The translations under genes were made by a program, and so were the position numbers. A stretch of DNA of 64,000 nucleotides from Hahella sp. (GTDB lineage: Bacteria; Pseudomonadota; Gammaproteobacteria; Pseudomonadales; Oleiphilaceae), in NCBI GenBank assembly GCA_028280065.1, contig JANQMN010000124.1, positions 1-64,000 of the forward strand. Reading direction: 5' to 3'. Of this stretch, positions 9,319-18,921 are shown one piece after another. Numbering within the stretch: position 1 is the first letter of the stretch; each line of letters starts with the position of its first letter. Below the pieces are notes generated by a model. It had not been told where the DNA came from. It worked only from the letters and a program-made list of their open reading frames with translations, and made no database searches.

Positions 9319-10122
9319 ATGAAACAAACTTATTTGAAATCATTCTCTATGAGCAATATTTCCGCACTCTCCACCGATCAGTTGCAGTCTTCTGTTGCAG
9401 ATGAAGAGTTGCTGAGCCGGCAGCAGCTTAGCGATTTTCTGGATGACATGGCTTTAGGAGAATCCAAGTTAAATTACGAGCAGATGCAGGGATTTATGCT
9501 TGCTGTTGCTTGCTGTCCGCAGCAATTGGATGCCGAAGATTGGCTCCCGGTTGTTTTGGGCGAAGCCTATACCGGTGATCAGCTAATGCTTGGTCCCGTA
9601 TCTCATACCCTGGAAGTACTGCTGGTCAACCTGCGGGAGCAGTTGATCGATGAGACATTCCGCCTTCCGGAAACCTGTCTGTTTAGCTGGGACCCTTGGG
9701 AAAGGCGGCAACTTGAGCACTGGTGCGAAGGGTTCTTGCTGGGAGATGAGTGGCTTGAAACCCACTGGATGCAGGCTTTGGCGCTTCTGAAACGCGATGA
9801 TCCGGTAGCGAGCCAGACAGTGGCTGATGAACTGGACGAAGTCGTCGGCCTGGTGAAAGTGTTGGCCGATGTGGACGGCGCGTTGGAGTTGCTGGAGCAA
9901 AATCCCGAAGATCCCGTCGAAGATCTCCGGGAGCAAGTGCGGGATAGTTTTAACCTGGTGCCGGATTATTTGCAAAAGTATGCCCATGTCGGCAGAGGCC
10001 TGGCCTGGTATATGACCAAGCATGAACCCACGGTCCGGGAGGAACCCAAGGTAGGCCGCAATGAACCTTGCCCTTGCGGGAGTGGCAAGAAATACAAAAA
10101 GTGCTGCATGAACCAAAGTTAA
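9319..10122 (+). CDS. UPF0149 (YgfB/YecA-like) protein with C-terminal SEC-C zinc motif
   Basis: A 267-residue soluble protein. The N-terminal 200 residues match the YecA/UPF0149 pattern ([20 protein letters not shown] near the start, then [19 protein letters not shown] and [12 protein letters not shown]). The end carries a SEC-C metal-binding motif, [20 protein letters not shown], found in SecA and many proteins of unknown role, where it binds zinc. No good ribosome-binding site precedes ATG 9319; an in-frame ATG at 9349 is an alternative start. Function unknown; a role in protein quality control or translation-associated processes is only suggested by the motif. Confidence 0.85.
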   Translation: MKQTYLKSFSMSNISALSTDQLQSSVADEELLSRQQLSDFLDDMALGESKLNYEQMQGFMLAVACCPQQLDAEDWLPVVLGEAYTGDQLMLGPVSHTLEVLLVNLREQLIDETFRLPETCLFSWDPWERRQLEHWCEGFLLGDEWLETHWMQALALLKRDDPVASQTVADELDEVVGLVKVLADVDGALELLEQNPEDPVEDLREQVRDSFNLVPDYLQKYAHVGRGLAWYMTKHEPTVREEPKVGRNEPCPCGSGKKYKKCCMNQS

Positions 10123-10260
10123 TGTTTTCGGCCGGTTGATTTGCCGGATCTAATGCCCGGTTCCGGTAATCGTTTTCCTCCGATACGGCTCTTGTTCTGA
10201 ATCCGGCCTACACATCCTGCAAAATGCGCCATACTTGTATGACTCAATACAGGAGGGCTT

Positions 10261-10920
10261 ATGAAACTTTATCGCTTTGACTACAGTTGTTACGCACGTA
10301 AAGTCCAAATGCTGCTGGATTTAATGGGGCTGCACTATGAGCTGGAGGAAGTGCCCTATCTGGAGCGTTCGAAATTGGTTCATCTGACGCAAGGGTATAT
10401 TCAAGTGCCTGTTTTGTTGCAGGATGACGGCAATTTTTTAAAGGATTCCAAAGTGATATGCAAAGCCCTGCTGGTCGGCGAACACGAGAAAAAACTCGTG
10501 CCGAGTCCGTGGCAGGGGCCAATTTGGGCCTATTCCGATTGGTGCGACCAAATTCTGGAAGATACCATTTTCCGTCTTTCCTCTCCGGGCATTGAAAAGC
10601 GGTTCAAGACGCTGGAGGAAAGAGCCCTGTACCGTTATGTGAAAGAACGGCGTTATGGCGAAGGGTGCGTTCAGGCATGGGCTAAGAACAAGGGAGATCT
10701 GGTCGCCAAGGCCCGCAACCAGTTAAAGCCTACTCTGCATACGCTTGACGAACAGGAGTTTATCTTCGGTTCTGCACCGACCCTTGCCGACGCAGCGCTG
10801 TATGGATTGATAAAAATGGTCGATATATCCGACGGCGATTTGGTTACCGATATCGCCCCGGAACTAGGTCTATGGAAAGACCGGCTGGAAACGGTTGCAA
10901 AAGCCAGCCAAGGGGCCTAG
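10261..10920 (+). CDS. Glutathione S-transferase family protein
   Basis: A 219-residue protein with an N-terminal thioredoxin-like GST domain (FDYSCYARKVQMLLDLMGLH, then a VPVLLQDDGNFLKDSKVI segment matching the cis-proline and glutathione-binding S/D positions) and an all-helical C-terminal domain ending in FGSAPTLADAALYG, the conserved GST helix-6 region. The start is supported by AGGAGG six bases upstream. Substrate is not predictable. Its stop is 17 bp from the convergent histidine kinase gene. Confidence 0.88.
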   Translation: MKLYRFDYSCYARKVQMLLDLMGLHYELEEVPYLERSKLVHLTQGYIQVPVLLQDDGNFLKDSKVICKALLVGEHEKKLVPSPWQGPIWAYSDWCDQILEDTIFRLSSPGIEKRFKTLEERALYRYVKERRYGEGCVQAWAKNKGDLVAKARNQLKPTLHTLDEQEFIFGSAPTLADAALYGLIKMVDISDGDLVTDIAPELGLWKDRLETVAKASQGA

Positions 10921-10937
10921 GCGAAAAAGCGCTGCCC

Positions 10938-11627
10938 CTATGGCAGCCAGATAGAGAATCGGCCGCCATTTGCCGGGCTGTCGTTGGACAGCTGAATATA
11001 CCCCTTGCGGTCTCCCTGGGTGTGCAACTCCGCTATTCTGTGCGCGAAATACAGGCCCAGGTGGGTGCTACCCGAGTCAAAATCTACCCCGTCAATAAAT
11101 GCCTGGGGTTGCTGGATCATCGCCGGGGGAAAACCGGCGCCATCGTCTTCAATGCGGATGACCAGCCACCCATCTTCTTCGTAAGCATGAATTCGGATCA
11201 GGCTTTTACTATAGCGGATTGCGTTAGCCAGGATATTGTTGATCACGCCTCCGACCAAATCCCGATCGAAGTAGCCGGCTAAGTCCAGGTCGCAATCGAC
11301 TTTACAGGCCGTATTGCGCGTTTCGAACAGCGGAGCGTAGCGAACCGTTTGTTCTTCCAGAAAATCCGCTAAAAAGTGTTCGTCGATGTTGGCGCTTAGG
11401 ATGTCCTCTTTAATCTTGTACAGACTAAGCAGTTGCACCAGATCATTGTTGACCCTGGCGGCTTCGTATTGGAGGGTCGCCATACGTTCCGCAATGGGCA
11501 GGTTGGAAGCGGATAACTCCTGGTTGACCTCGTCCAGAGAGTGGAGCAGCATGCTCAGCGAATTCTTCATGTCGTGAACGCTGGAAGCAATGATAAAGCT
11601 GAAGTCCAATGTATTCCTGTCTGTCAT
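10938..11627 (-). CDS. Short cytoplasmic sensor histidine kinase
   Basis: A 229-residue kinase without membrane segments or sensor domain. Seen: a phospho-acceptor H-box VHDMKNSLSMLLHSLDEV (His18), the N-box INNILANAIRYSK, a G1-box EDDGAGFPP and a G2-like STHLGLYFAHRIAELH. The ATG is preceded by GGAG 10 bases upstream. It follows the response regulator-TPR gene by 45 bp on the same strand, so the two are very likely a cognate two-component pair in one operon, with the input supplied by another protein or by the TPR domain (inference). Confidence 0.9.
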   Translation of the reverse strand: MTDRNTLDFSFIIASSVHDMKNSLSMLLHSLDEVNQELSASNLPIAERMATLQYEAARVNNDLVQLLSLYKIKEDILSANIDEHFLADFLEEQTVRYAPLFETRNTACKVDCDLDLAGYFDRDLVGGVINNILANAIRYSKSLIRIHAYEEDGWLVIRIEDDGAGFPPAMIQQPQAFIDGVDFDSGSTHLGLYFAHRIAELHTQGDRKGYIQLSNDSPANGGRFSIWLP

Positions 11628-11672
11628 CTGATCGCGCTCCAGAGGGTTGGATAGCGGCGCCCGTTTTTCGGT

Positions 11673-13304
11673 CTATTTTGCGCCACTGAGTTTTTGGAAT
11701 TTTCCCAATAAGTGTTGATAACGCTTGTGCTGGCGGTGATCGGCCTGCAGGTGAGACAAGCGTTTTAGTCCGAGTTTCAGCGGCTGGCTGACACTGGGAT
11801 CGCCCAGCAACTGTTTATTGTTGGCTTTTACCACGGTTTGCAACAGGTTGAGAATCAAGCCGACGTGCCGGGGGGTGATGTTCATCGCCTGCTTGAATAC
11901 CTCTATGGCGTCATCCAGTGCTCCTTCTTCATATTTTTCAATGCCTTGACGATTCAGTTCCCTTGCTTTCATACGCTGTTTCAAGGTGACCGGTTCGTCC
12001 CTAAGTTCTTCCACCTTCTGCATGAAGCTCGAGTCGTCAGCATGCTTCTTGGCTAGTTCGGTCAGTAGTTCGCCGGCCTTTCCGGGATCGCCTACAGCGT
12101 AATATGTTTCCGCCAGTTCCAAGGAGACTTCCGGCGGCAGATCGTTGGGGTCGCTGATATAGCTGCCTGCCTGCGCCATGGCTTTCTGGGATTCCTTCAC
12201 TTTACCCTGGCCGGCCAGCACCCGGGCTTCCACCATATGAGACAGCAGCTGAACCTGGTCTTCTTCCTTATACTTGCGGCGCAGTTTGTCCAAGGCATGG
12301 GTAGCCTCATCTGCCAGCTTGTTGCCGGCCTTGCTGTGATCCCCCTCCGCCATGTCGGATAGGCAGCGGGTGTAGTCGAGATAGATTTTGGGCGACTCAT
12401 AGACAGAGTTGTCGCTTAACTTTGCGGTAGAGCGGAAGGCCTTGGTTGCAGTATCCAGGTCGTAATTGGTTTTGCTGACCTCGGCAAGCTGTTTTTGCCG
12501 AAGCAGAGCGCGAGGTGAAATGTCTACGGCTTTCTGCAGCGTAACCTGGGCTTTCTGCATCTGTCCCGATTTTTGCTGCGCTTCGGCCAGCCAGTCATAA
12601 GCTTCGATGATTTCCGGCCGGTCATTGATCAGGCTTTCCAGGTGATTTATGGCTTCCTTGTACTTACGTTCCCTTACCAGAACCTTGCCGAATCCCAGGC
12701 GTGCCCAATAGAGCGGACGTTTTCTATTCACGTCTTCGTAGATTTTTTTGGCGTTGGCAAAGTCGCCGTTGAGGTAATAGAGGTTTGCCAATGTGCGCAG
12801 AACCCATCCGCGGTAAGGGCTTTTGTTCTGCATATGCTTAGTGCAAAAACTGATGGCTTTCGAATAGTCTTCCTGATCCATTGCCCGATTGACGTCCTTG
12901 ACCGCTTCTTTTTGCTCGACCAATTTGTCCAGACGGTTCTGTAGCAGCGATTGGGTGACAGGTTTGGTGATATAACCATCCGGTTGATATTCGAGCGCAC
13001 CGTAAACCATGTCTTTTTCAGCTTCGGCGCTAACGATGAAAAAGATGTCCGTATTCTTGATCAGTTTGCGGTAGCGTAACTCCTCCAAAACCTGTTGGCC
13101 GCTCTTGGTGGCTCCCAGGTTATAGTCACATAACACCACATCGTAGTGTTTGCGAACGCAGAGCTGCACCGCATCCGCGCCATTTTTAGCGCTGTCGATA
13201 TCGGTAACGCCAAGCCGTTTGAGCATTTGCTTGATAGAGAAGATGAAGTTGTCGAAATCATCGACAACCAGAAATTTTTTCTTTTGGTAAACGGTAAAAA
13301 GCAT
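11673..13304 (-). CDS. Response regulator with C-terminal TPR domain
   Basis: A 543-residue protein. The receiver domain covers residues about 10-130: acidic pair Asp15-Asp16, phospho-acceptor Asp60 in VLCDYNLG, switch Ser in IVSAEAE and Lys in YITKPVT. The remaining 400 residues are helical TPR-type repeats (for example AISFCTKHMQNKSPYRGWVL and AIEVFKQAMNITPRHVGLIL). No DNA-binding or enzymatic output domain is present, so output is probably through protein-protein contact. It is the first gene of a two-gene operon with the short histidine kinase. The pair diverges from the T6SS block across 476 bp; a regulatory link is possible but unproven. Confidence 0.92.
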   Translation of the reverse strand: MLFTVYQKKKFLVVDDFDNFIFSIKQMLKRLGVTDIDSAKNGADAVQLCVRKHYDVVLCDYNLGATKSGQQVLEELRYRKLIKNTDIFFIVSAEAEKDMVYGALEYQPDGYITKPVTQSLLQNRLDKLVEQKEAVKDVNRAMDQEDYSKAISFCTKHMQNKSPYRGWVLRTLANLYYLNGDFANAKKIYEDVNRKRPLYWARLGFGKVLVRERKYKEAINHLESLINDRPEIIEAYDWLAEAQQKSGQMQKAQVTLQKAVDISPRALLRQKQLAEVSKTNYDLDTATKAFRSTAKLSDNSVYESPKIYLDYTRCLSDMAEGDHSKAGNKLADEATHALDKLRRKYKEEDQVQLLSHMVEARVLAGQGKVKESQKAMAQAGSYISDPNDLPPEVSLELAETYYAVGDPGKAGELLTELAKKHADDSSFMQKVEELRDEPVTLKQRMKARELNRQGIEKYEEGALDDAIEVFKQAMNITPRHVGLILNLLQTVVKANNKQLLGDPSVSQPLKLGLKRLSHLQADHRQHKRYQHLLGKFQKLSGAK

Positions 13305-13780
13305 AGTTTGGACCGGGCTCTATAAGCGCGACCGCATTATTTGCGCCATTTGATTTTGGTTTAGCCCTCAGTGACGGCATGCCAATAAGTGTAACGGGTT
13401 TTTAAAAAGATGCTTAATTGATTGTTTTTTGGTTCAATTCGGCAGTATCCGGTGAATTTAGCGTCTGGCATCAGATAATCTTCGTTGCCGAATACCGGGA
13501 TATATCGATAGGAACCGACGTCCCAAAAAACTACGCGGCAGATTTTTATTCAGATGGGTTTTTTATTGCACATTAAATGCGTTTTTTTCCAATTCAAGAT
13601 ACTGCATCAGAGGTGGGAGGATAGGCTAAACTGTCCTACACTGAAACGGTTGGAATAAATAATGATCAGTATGCCAATCCATTGGAGCTGTCTTCTAATG
13701 GCGCCTTTAACTAGGTTGGATAATTCGTTACTCTAACAGCGTTTTTACTCATCCCTTAGCGGAGCGTTAGCTCAAACATC
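13305..13780. other. Divergent intergenic region before the T6SS block
   Basis: This is a 476-base gap holding the promoters of the leftward response-regulator operon and the rightward T6SS operon. It is AT-rich with several T tracts. Apart from the possible sigma-54 site listed separately, no operator, small ORF with a ribosome-binding site, or RNA gene was recognised. Confidence 0.5.
13555..13570 (+). promoter_or_regulatory. Possible sigma-54 promoter for the T6SS operon
   Basis: The 16 bases TGGGTTTTTTATTGCA place GG at -24 and TTGCA at -12 with the exact consensus spacing, although the -24 half is degraded (TGGGTT for TGGCAC). It is 211 bp upstream of the fha start codon. Sigma-54 control of T6SS operons is documented in other proteobacteria. 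A match of this strength also arises by chance. Confidence 0.3.
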
Positions 13781-15883
13781 ATGGAAATTAAGCTAAATGT
13801 TGTCCAATGTCCTCCCGAGAGCGATATGTCCGGTCATTCCATTACCGTTGACGAATCCGGCGGGAGCATCGGCAGGGCAGCGACCAATACCTTAGCGCTG
13901 CCCGATCCGAATAGATATGTATCTTCCCTGCATGCAAAGATTGTATACAACGGCACGGCTTTTGAGATCGTTGATCAGAGCACTAACGGCACTTTTTTGA
14001 ACAACCTCAGCCAGGCGTTGGTAAAAGGTCAGCCTAAAGTCCTGTCCAATGGGGATCAGATTTTAATGGGGCCATTCGTCCTGCAGGTAGAAGTCGAAGG
14101 CGCCACAGACGAAGGAGCGGCAGAAGCCACATCCATCGGCAGCGGACTGGACGACACCAGTTCGATGACAATTCCTCCCGAGAGTAATGTCGGCCTGGAT
14201 GATTTGGATCGTTGGCTTGAACCCGATGCACCCGAACCGGAGCCCATGCCGAAGTTGAAACCGGCGACATCGGAAGAAGACGATGCCTTGTTAAGCGCCG
14301 GAGACAAGGAACTCGATCCACTGGCTGCGCTTGGTAAGGATGCTGCCAGTCCCGAATCGGACTTGAATTTTGGCTTGGGCGCAGGCGATTGGAATGCGCC
14401 GGAAGCGGAGATTCCAAATGGTGACCTCGGTGGCCAACGGATGGATGTGCCGGGCATGATTCCGGATGACTGGGATAAGTCGATCGTCGCCCCGAGAGCG
14501 CCAAAAACGCCTCCTCCTCCCGCCTCTGAGCCTGCTCCGTTAGCGCCGGGGCCCTCGGCACCGCCGGCTGGTGGCATGGGCTCGTTGCTGGATTTGGTGA
14601 ATACGCCGTCGGAGCAGCTAAAGCAAGCAACGCCGGTAACGCCGACTGCAGACCCGCTTGCCGGACTGGGATTAGGAGAGGGGCCAGCGCAGCCCACGCG
14701 GGAAGCGCCTCCTGTCGCCCCGCAATCTGTTGAGCTGCCTGTCACGCCGGCGCAACCTGAAATACCGCTGGATGACACGGGCTTTAATCGGGACCTGGGA
14801 ATTATCGGAGATGCTTCCGAACCCGAGACTGAACCGCCTCAACCAAAACCGGCGGAACTGAAACCCGCAGAAGCTGAGTTACCGCTGCTCGATGATGAGC
14901 CGATAATTCCGGGTGCCGATGATGATCTTGACAATTGGCTTGACGAGCCGGAAGAGGAAGTTGACAGCAGCTCCGTGGTGACGGAGCAAATGGACGCTAT
15001 CCAGGATCCCAGTTTGAACAAAACTTCAGATGCCAGCGCCGAGCCTCCTATCGCGCCTGCCAAACCTGCCAAATCGAAATCCGGTTCGCCGCCGACAGGC
15101 CGGATACGGCTGGGCAAGGGTGCTGCCGCTGCAGATCCCTTGTCAGATTTGTTCGGAGAGGCTAAGCCAGCGGAGACCGAACCGCCGAAAGCCCCACCCG
15201 AACCACCGAAAATGCCGCCGGCTCCGGAGCCGCAAGCGCAACCTGCAGCTAAGCAAGCGGCTGTGGAATCAGCCGCTGAAGTACCGGTTTCCCTGGATGG
15301 ACTCGGATTGGCGCGGGAACTGGCGAATGCGATGGGCCTGCAAGAGCTGCCGGACGATCAGTTGGTGGATTTAATGCCTGTGATCGGTAAGTTTGTTCTG
15401 CAAACCATTGATGGCGTGATGAAGGCGTTACGTGCGCGGCAAACGATCAAAAACGAGTTTCGGATGAATCTCACGATGATCCAGGCGGCGGAAAACAATC
15501 CTCTGAAGTTTTCTTTGTCGACCGAAGATGCGATCGAAAATCTTTTCATGAAGCAGCGCAAAGCCTATATGACAGCCAACGAGTCCATTGAAGAAGCTTT
15601 TGGCGATATCGCGGATCATCAGCTGGCCTTGTTTAACGGCATCCGGGCCGCCTACGATAGTCTGATGGAGGAGTTTGATCCGGCAAAACTTGAAAAGCGG
15701 TTTGAGCGGCAACGGGGCAAATCCCTGTTTGGCGGCGGCGGCAAAAAATGGGATGCTTACCAGGCTTTCATCGAGGAGTTGAACGAAGATCAGGAAAAAA
15801 CCTTTAAGCACCTGTTTGGTGAAACTTTTGCTGAACACTATGAGCGTAGTTTTGAAGCCCTGAAGGCTAAACGCGGGAAATAG
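13781..15883 (+). CDS. tagH: T6SS-associated FHA-domain protein (TagH/Fha)
   Basis: A 700-residue protein opening the T6SS block. An FHA phosphothreonine-binding domain covers residues about 20-105 (GGSIGRA, SSLHAKIVYNG, QSTNGTFLNN). It is followed by about 400 residues of Pro-, Asp- and Glu-rich low-complexity linker with recurring (D/E)xxLDxWLxE motifs, and a conserved C-terminal domain from about residue 505 (LDGLGLARELANAMGLQELP, LMPVIGKFVLQTIDGVMKAL) characteristic of type VI FHA proteins. In Pseudomonas, Fha1 recruits the system after phosphorylation by PpkA and is opposed by PppA and TagF. tagF and a PP2C phosphatase are downstream; a PpkA-type kinase is absent from the window. Confidence 0.92.
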   Translation: MEIKLNVVQCPPESDMSGHSITVDESGGSIGRAATNTLALPDPNRYVSSLHAKIVYNGTAFEIVDQSTNGTFLNNLSQALVKGQPKVLSNGDQILMGPFVLQVEVEGATDEGAAEATSIGSGLDDTSSMTIPPESNVGLDDLDRWLEPDAPEPEPMPKLKPATSEEDDALLSAGDKELDPLAALGKDAASPESDLNFGLGAGDWNAPEAEIPNGDLGGQRMDVPGMIPDDWDKSIVAPRAPKTPPPPASEPAPLAPGPSAPPAGGMGSLLDLVNTPSEQLKQATPVTPTADPLAGLGLGEGPAQPTREAPPVAPQSVELPVTPAQPEIPLDDTGFNRDLGIIGDASEPETEPPQPKPAELKPAEAELPLLDDEPIIPGADDDLDNWLDEPEEEVDSSSVVTEQMDAIQDPSLNKTSDASAEPPIAPAKPAKSKSGSPPTGRIRLGKGAAAADPLSDLFGEAKPAETEPPKAPPEPPKMPPAPEPQAQPAAKQAAVESAAEVPVSLDGLGLARELANAMGLQELPDDQLVDLMPVIGKFVLQTIDGVMKALRARQTIKNEFRMNLTMIQAAENNPLKFSLSTEDAIENLFMKQRKAYMTANESIEEAFGDIADHQLALFNGIRAAYDSLMEEFDPAKLEKRFERQRGKSLFGGGGKKWDAYQAFIEELNEDQEKTFKHLFGETFAEHYERSFEALKAKRGK

Positions 15884-16086
15884 CGCTTTATCAATTGGAC
15901 GGACAAAGCGACCTTTCTCATCTACATTTAGGAATAAAAATTTAAGCCCTGCTTTACTGCATAAAATTGATCACCTACTTTGAGGCAATGCGTGGCAATC
16001 GAGCTTTGTTTTGTAGGCTGGCGGCAAGTTAGAGGGCTGGTGGATCCGCAGATTTTACTCATAAACCTATTGGAGGAAACATTGGC

Positions 16087-16578
16087 ATGAAATGCCTGAA
16101 ACTACCCGTTCGGACGTTGTGTTTGTTTGGTCTAGCCGTCTTCGTTTTAATTTCCGGGTGTAGCACGATCTCAAAACCCTTTGAGTGTGAAGCGCCGACG
16201 ATGACGTTGAATATAATTCCCGCCCGGGATATTAATCCCGCTGACGACGGCCGGGCTTCGCCGGTGGTGCTGAATGTCTTTGCGCTGGAAGGTGATCGCC
16301 AATTCGAGCAGGAAGATTTCATTTCGCTGTTCCAGGATCCCGATGCGGTACTCGGCAAGGACTTATTGTCTTTAGTGAAACTCCGGGAAATCACCCCCGG
16401 AGAAGATCCCCGGCAAGAGAAAATTGATCTGGATGTACGCACGCGCTATGTTGGCGTGATGGCAGAATATATTCGCTATGAGGACGCTGAGACAAAGATC
16501 GTGATTCCCAGGGAAGATGAATGTGAAAGTAACGTCACGCTGTTTATCGACCGGCTTAGCATGCGTTTTGAAAAATAA
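16087..16578 (+). CDS. tssJ: T6SS outer-membrane lipoprotein TssJ
   Basis: A 163-residue lipoprotein with a signal peptide ending in a lipobox LISGC (Cys25). The mature part is a beta-sandwich-like domain with the family pattern LNVFALEGDRQFEQEDFISL. TssJ anchors the TssJLM trans-envelope complex at the outer membrane by binding the periplasmic end of TssM. GGAGG lies 10 bases before the ATG. It begins 203 bp after fha, a gap in which nothing recognisable is seen, so a second promoter is possible, and sits 14 bp before tssK. Confidence 0.92.
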   Translation: MKCLKLPVRTLCLFGLAVFVLISGCSTISKPFECEAPTMTLNIIPARDINPADDGRASPVVLNVFALEGDRQFEQEDFISLFQDPDAVLGKDLLSLVKLREITPGEDPRQEKIDLDVRTRYVGVMAEYIRYEDAETKIVIPREDECESNVTLFIDRLSMRFEK

Positions 16579-16592
16579 TCTGGGGATTTTGC

Positions 16593-17927
16593 ATGTCATT
16601 TGAGAACCGCGTTGTCTGGACCGAAGGCATGTTCCTTCGGCCACAGCATTTCCAGCAGCAGGACCGTTATCAAGAAAGTTTGATGGAGGCCCGATGCCGG
16701 CCGCTACGGTCCTATTTTTGGGGGTTTCATGAACTGGAAGTCGATACCGCGTTGTTGAAGCTGGGCAAATTTGCCGTCAACAAGTGCCGCTGTATTTTTC
16801 CGGATGGAACGCCGGTCAACATTCCGGAATACGATGTGAATCTGAAGATTCTGGAACTGGAAGCGGGTCTGCAAAATCAATTGCTCTATCTGGCATTGCC
16901 GGTAAAAAGGCAGGGCGCTCCCGATACCCGTCTGGAAGAAGATCCTCAATCCCTGGTGCGGTTCAACGCGGTGGAAATCGATACCTTCGATTCAACCTCA
17001 AACCAAAACGATAACGCGAAAATTCAAATCGGCTCGCATAATCTGCGCCTGCTGCTGGAAAGTGAGGACAGAAGCGGTTACACGACGCTGCCGGTGGCGC
17101 GGGTTAAGGAAACCCGGGACGATGGAGAGATCATTCTGGATACCGCCTTTATTCAGCCGCTGCTCGATATCACCTCTCATCCCAAGGTGGGGAGTATTTT
17201 GAAAGAAACCGCCGGCAGCCTAAACCTTCGGGCCGAAGCGCTTGCAGGGCGCATTCGTGACAGCGGCCGCCAGGGCACTTCGGAAATTGCGGATTTTCTC
17301 ATGTTACAGATGGCGAACCGGGCAGAACCCTGGATTTTGCATCTGTCCAAGGTAAAACCTCTGCATCCCCTGGAAATGTATGGCGAACTGATCCAGTTGA
17401 CCGGCGAACTGGCGACCTTTTCGAGCATACAGAAACGGCCGCCGGAGCTGCCCGAATATGACCACGATGATCTGCAAAGTTGTGTTCAGCCGCTAATGCA
17501 ACTGTTGAATCAGTACCTCAGCACCGTAAGCGAAACTTCCGCGGTATCGCTGGAACTGGTTGAACGCAAGTATGGTATTTATGTTTCGCCGATCAAGGAC
17601 CGGTCTTTGATCAAGAAAGCGACTTTTGTTCTGGCGGTGAAAGCCCAAATGAAGCCGGATCAGATTCGCAGCCGATTCCCCAGTCAGGCTAAGATTGCGC
17701 CAGTGGAGAAAATCCGCGACTTGGTCAACGCCCAATTACCCGGAATAGGGCTGCAGGTTCTACCGGTAGCGCCGAGGCAAATTCCCTACCATGCAGGATT
17801 CACCTACTTTCAGTTGGATTCCAATAGCGATTTTTGGCCTGAGCTTGGCAAGTCCAGTGGTTTTGCCTTACATATCGGTGCAGACTTTCCTGGTATGGAG
17901 CTGGAATATTGGGCAATTCGCGAGTGA
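16593..17927 (+). CDS. tssK: T6SS baseplate protein TssK
   Basis: A 444-residue protein of the usual TssK length. Its N-terminus, VWTEGMFLRPQHFQQQDRY, is diagnostic of the family; the C-terminal part contains LPGIGLQVLPVAPRQIPYH. TssK is a trimeric cytoplasmic adaptor that links the phage-like baseplate (TssEFG) to the membrane complex through TssL and TssM. No other baseplate genes (tssE, tssF, tssG) are in this window, so they must lie elsewhere if the system is complete. It is co-directional with tssJ and tssL with short gaps (14 and 42 bp). Confidence 0.95.
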   Translation: MSFENRVVWTEGMFLRPQHFQQQDRYQESLMEARCRPLRSYFWGFHELEVDTALLKLGKFAVNKCRCIFPDGTPVNIPEYDVNLKILELEAGLQNQLLYLALPVKRQGAPDTRLEEDPQSLVRFNAVEIDTFDSTSNQNDNAKIQIGSHNLRLLLESEDRSGYTTLPVARVKETRDDGEIILDTAFIQPLLDITSHPKVGSILKETAGSLNLRAEALAGRIRDSGRQGTSEIADFLMLQMANRAEPWILHLSKVKPLHPLEMYGELIQLTGELATFSSIQKRPPELPEYDHDDLQSCVQPLMQLLNQYLSTVSETSAVSLELVERKYGIYVSPIKDRSLIKKATFVLAVKAQMKPDQIRSRFPSQAKIAPVEKIRDLVNAQLPGIGLQVLPVAPRQIPYHAGFTYFQLDSNSDFWPELGKSSGFALHIGADFPGMELEYWAIRE

Positions 17928-17969
17928 TAAACCGGGTTCAGCAATGCGCATCCTTCGAGGAACCGCAAA

Positions 17970-18848
17970 ATGATTGATGATTCTGAAAAAACCTTTTTTG
18001 GCGGCAGTCCCGCCGGACAGAACGACCGCACGGTGATCGTCCCCACGCCGGGCCGGCGGCCTGCCCCGCAACCGGCTGCTCCGGCTGCTCCATCTTATGC
18101 AAGCGCGCCCGCAGCACCGGCAGCTGCACCGCCGGCCGGCGGCAATATGGGGCTTCAGCAAGGACTTAACCCACTGATGGCTAGCGCAGCTGAACTGATC
18201 GCGCTGCTGGGCGAGCTGCGCCACACTGTACGAGTGCAGAATCCGGGCCAATTGCGGACCCAGGTGGTCACGGCGATCAAGCAATTTGAAGGCAATTCCA
18301 GTACCAAGGGAGTGCCGTCCGATGTCACTCTGTCGGCGCGCTACATTCTGTGTTCCGCATTGGACGAAGCCATCTTGAATACGCCCTGGGGTTCGGAAGT
18401 CGGCTGGGCGAGGGCATCCTTGTTGAGTACCTTTCACAATGAAACCTTTGGCGGTGAAAAAGTTTTTATGATCCTGGAACGGGTGCAGTCGACACCTGCC
18501 AAATATATTGATTTGATCGAACTGATTTATGTCTGCGTCAGTCTTGGTTTTGAAGGGAAATACAAACTCGATCCCCGGGGCAGGGATCAGTTGGAGATCA
18601 TTCGCGACAATCTGAGCAGAATTATTCAGGTTCAACGTGGAGAGTTCGACAGAGATCTGTCGCCGCGATGGCGCGGCGCCAGCCAGCAAAATAAGAAAAT
18701 TATGGAATACATACCCCTGTGGGTCATTGCAGCGGTCGTCGCCGCACTTTTATTGATCAGTTATAGCGGTTATCGGGTGTGGCTGGAAACGGTCACTGAC
18801 CCTCAGGAACAGGAGTTGCTGGAGCTGGTCGACAAGTACCAGCCGTAA
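17970..18848 (+). CDS. tssL: T6SS inner-membrane protein TssL (DotU/IcmH family)
   Basis: A 292-residue protein. The N-terminal 55 residues form an Ala/Pro-rich cytoplasmic tail, followed by the DotU-like helical domain (NPLMASAAELIALLGELRHT, RYILCSALDEAILNTPWG, STFHNETFGGEKVF, LGFEGKYKL) and one C-terminal membrane helix at about residues 247-268. There is no C-terminal OmpA-like peptidoglycan-binding domain, so this is the short form. Together with TssM and TssJ it forms the membrane core complex. Operon position between tssK and tssM is conserved across T6SS loci. Confidence 0.95.
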   Translation: MIDDSEKTFFGGSPAGQNDRTVIVPTPGRRPAPQPAAPAAPSYASAPAAPAAAPPAGGNMGLQQGLNPLMASAAELIALLGELRHTVRVQNPGQLRTQVVTAIKQFEGNSSTKGVPSDVTLSARYILCSALDEAILNTPWGSEVGWARASLLSTFHNETFGGEKVFMILERVQSTPAKYIDLIELIYVCVSLGFEGKYKLDPRGRDQLEIIRDNLSRIIQVQRGEFDRDLSPRWRGASQQNKKIMEYIPLWVIAAVVAALLLISYSGYRVWLETVTDPQEQELLELVDKYQP

Positions 18849-18921
18849 CGCCTGATTAGAATCAAAACCCGCCTGCCGGTCGAGCAGGTCTGGTGGCTAC
18901 TCACAATCGTCAGAGGACAAT

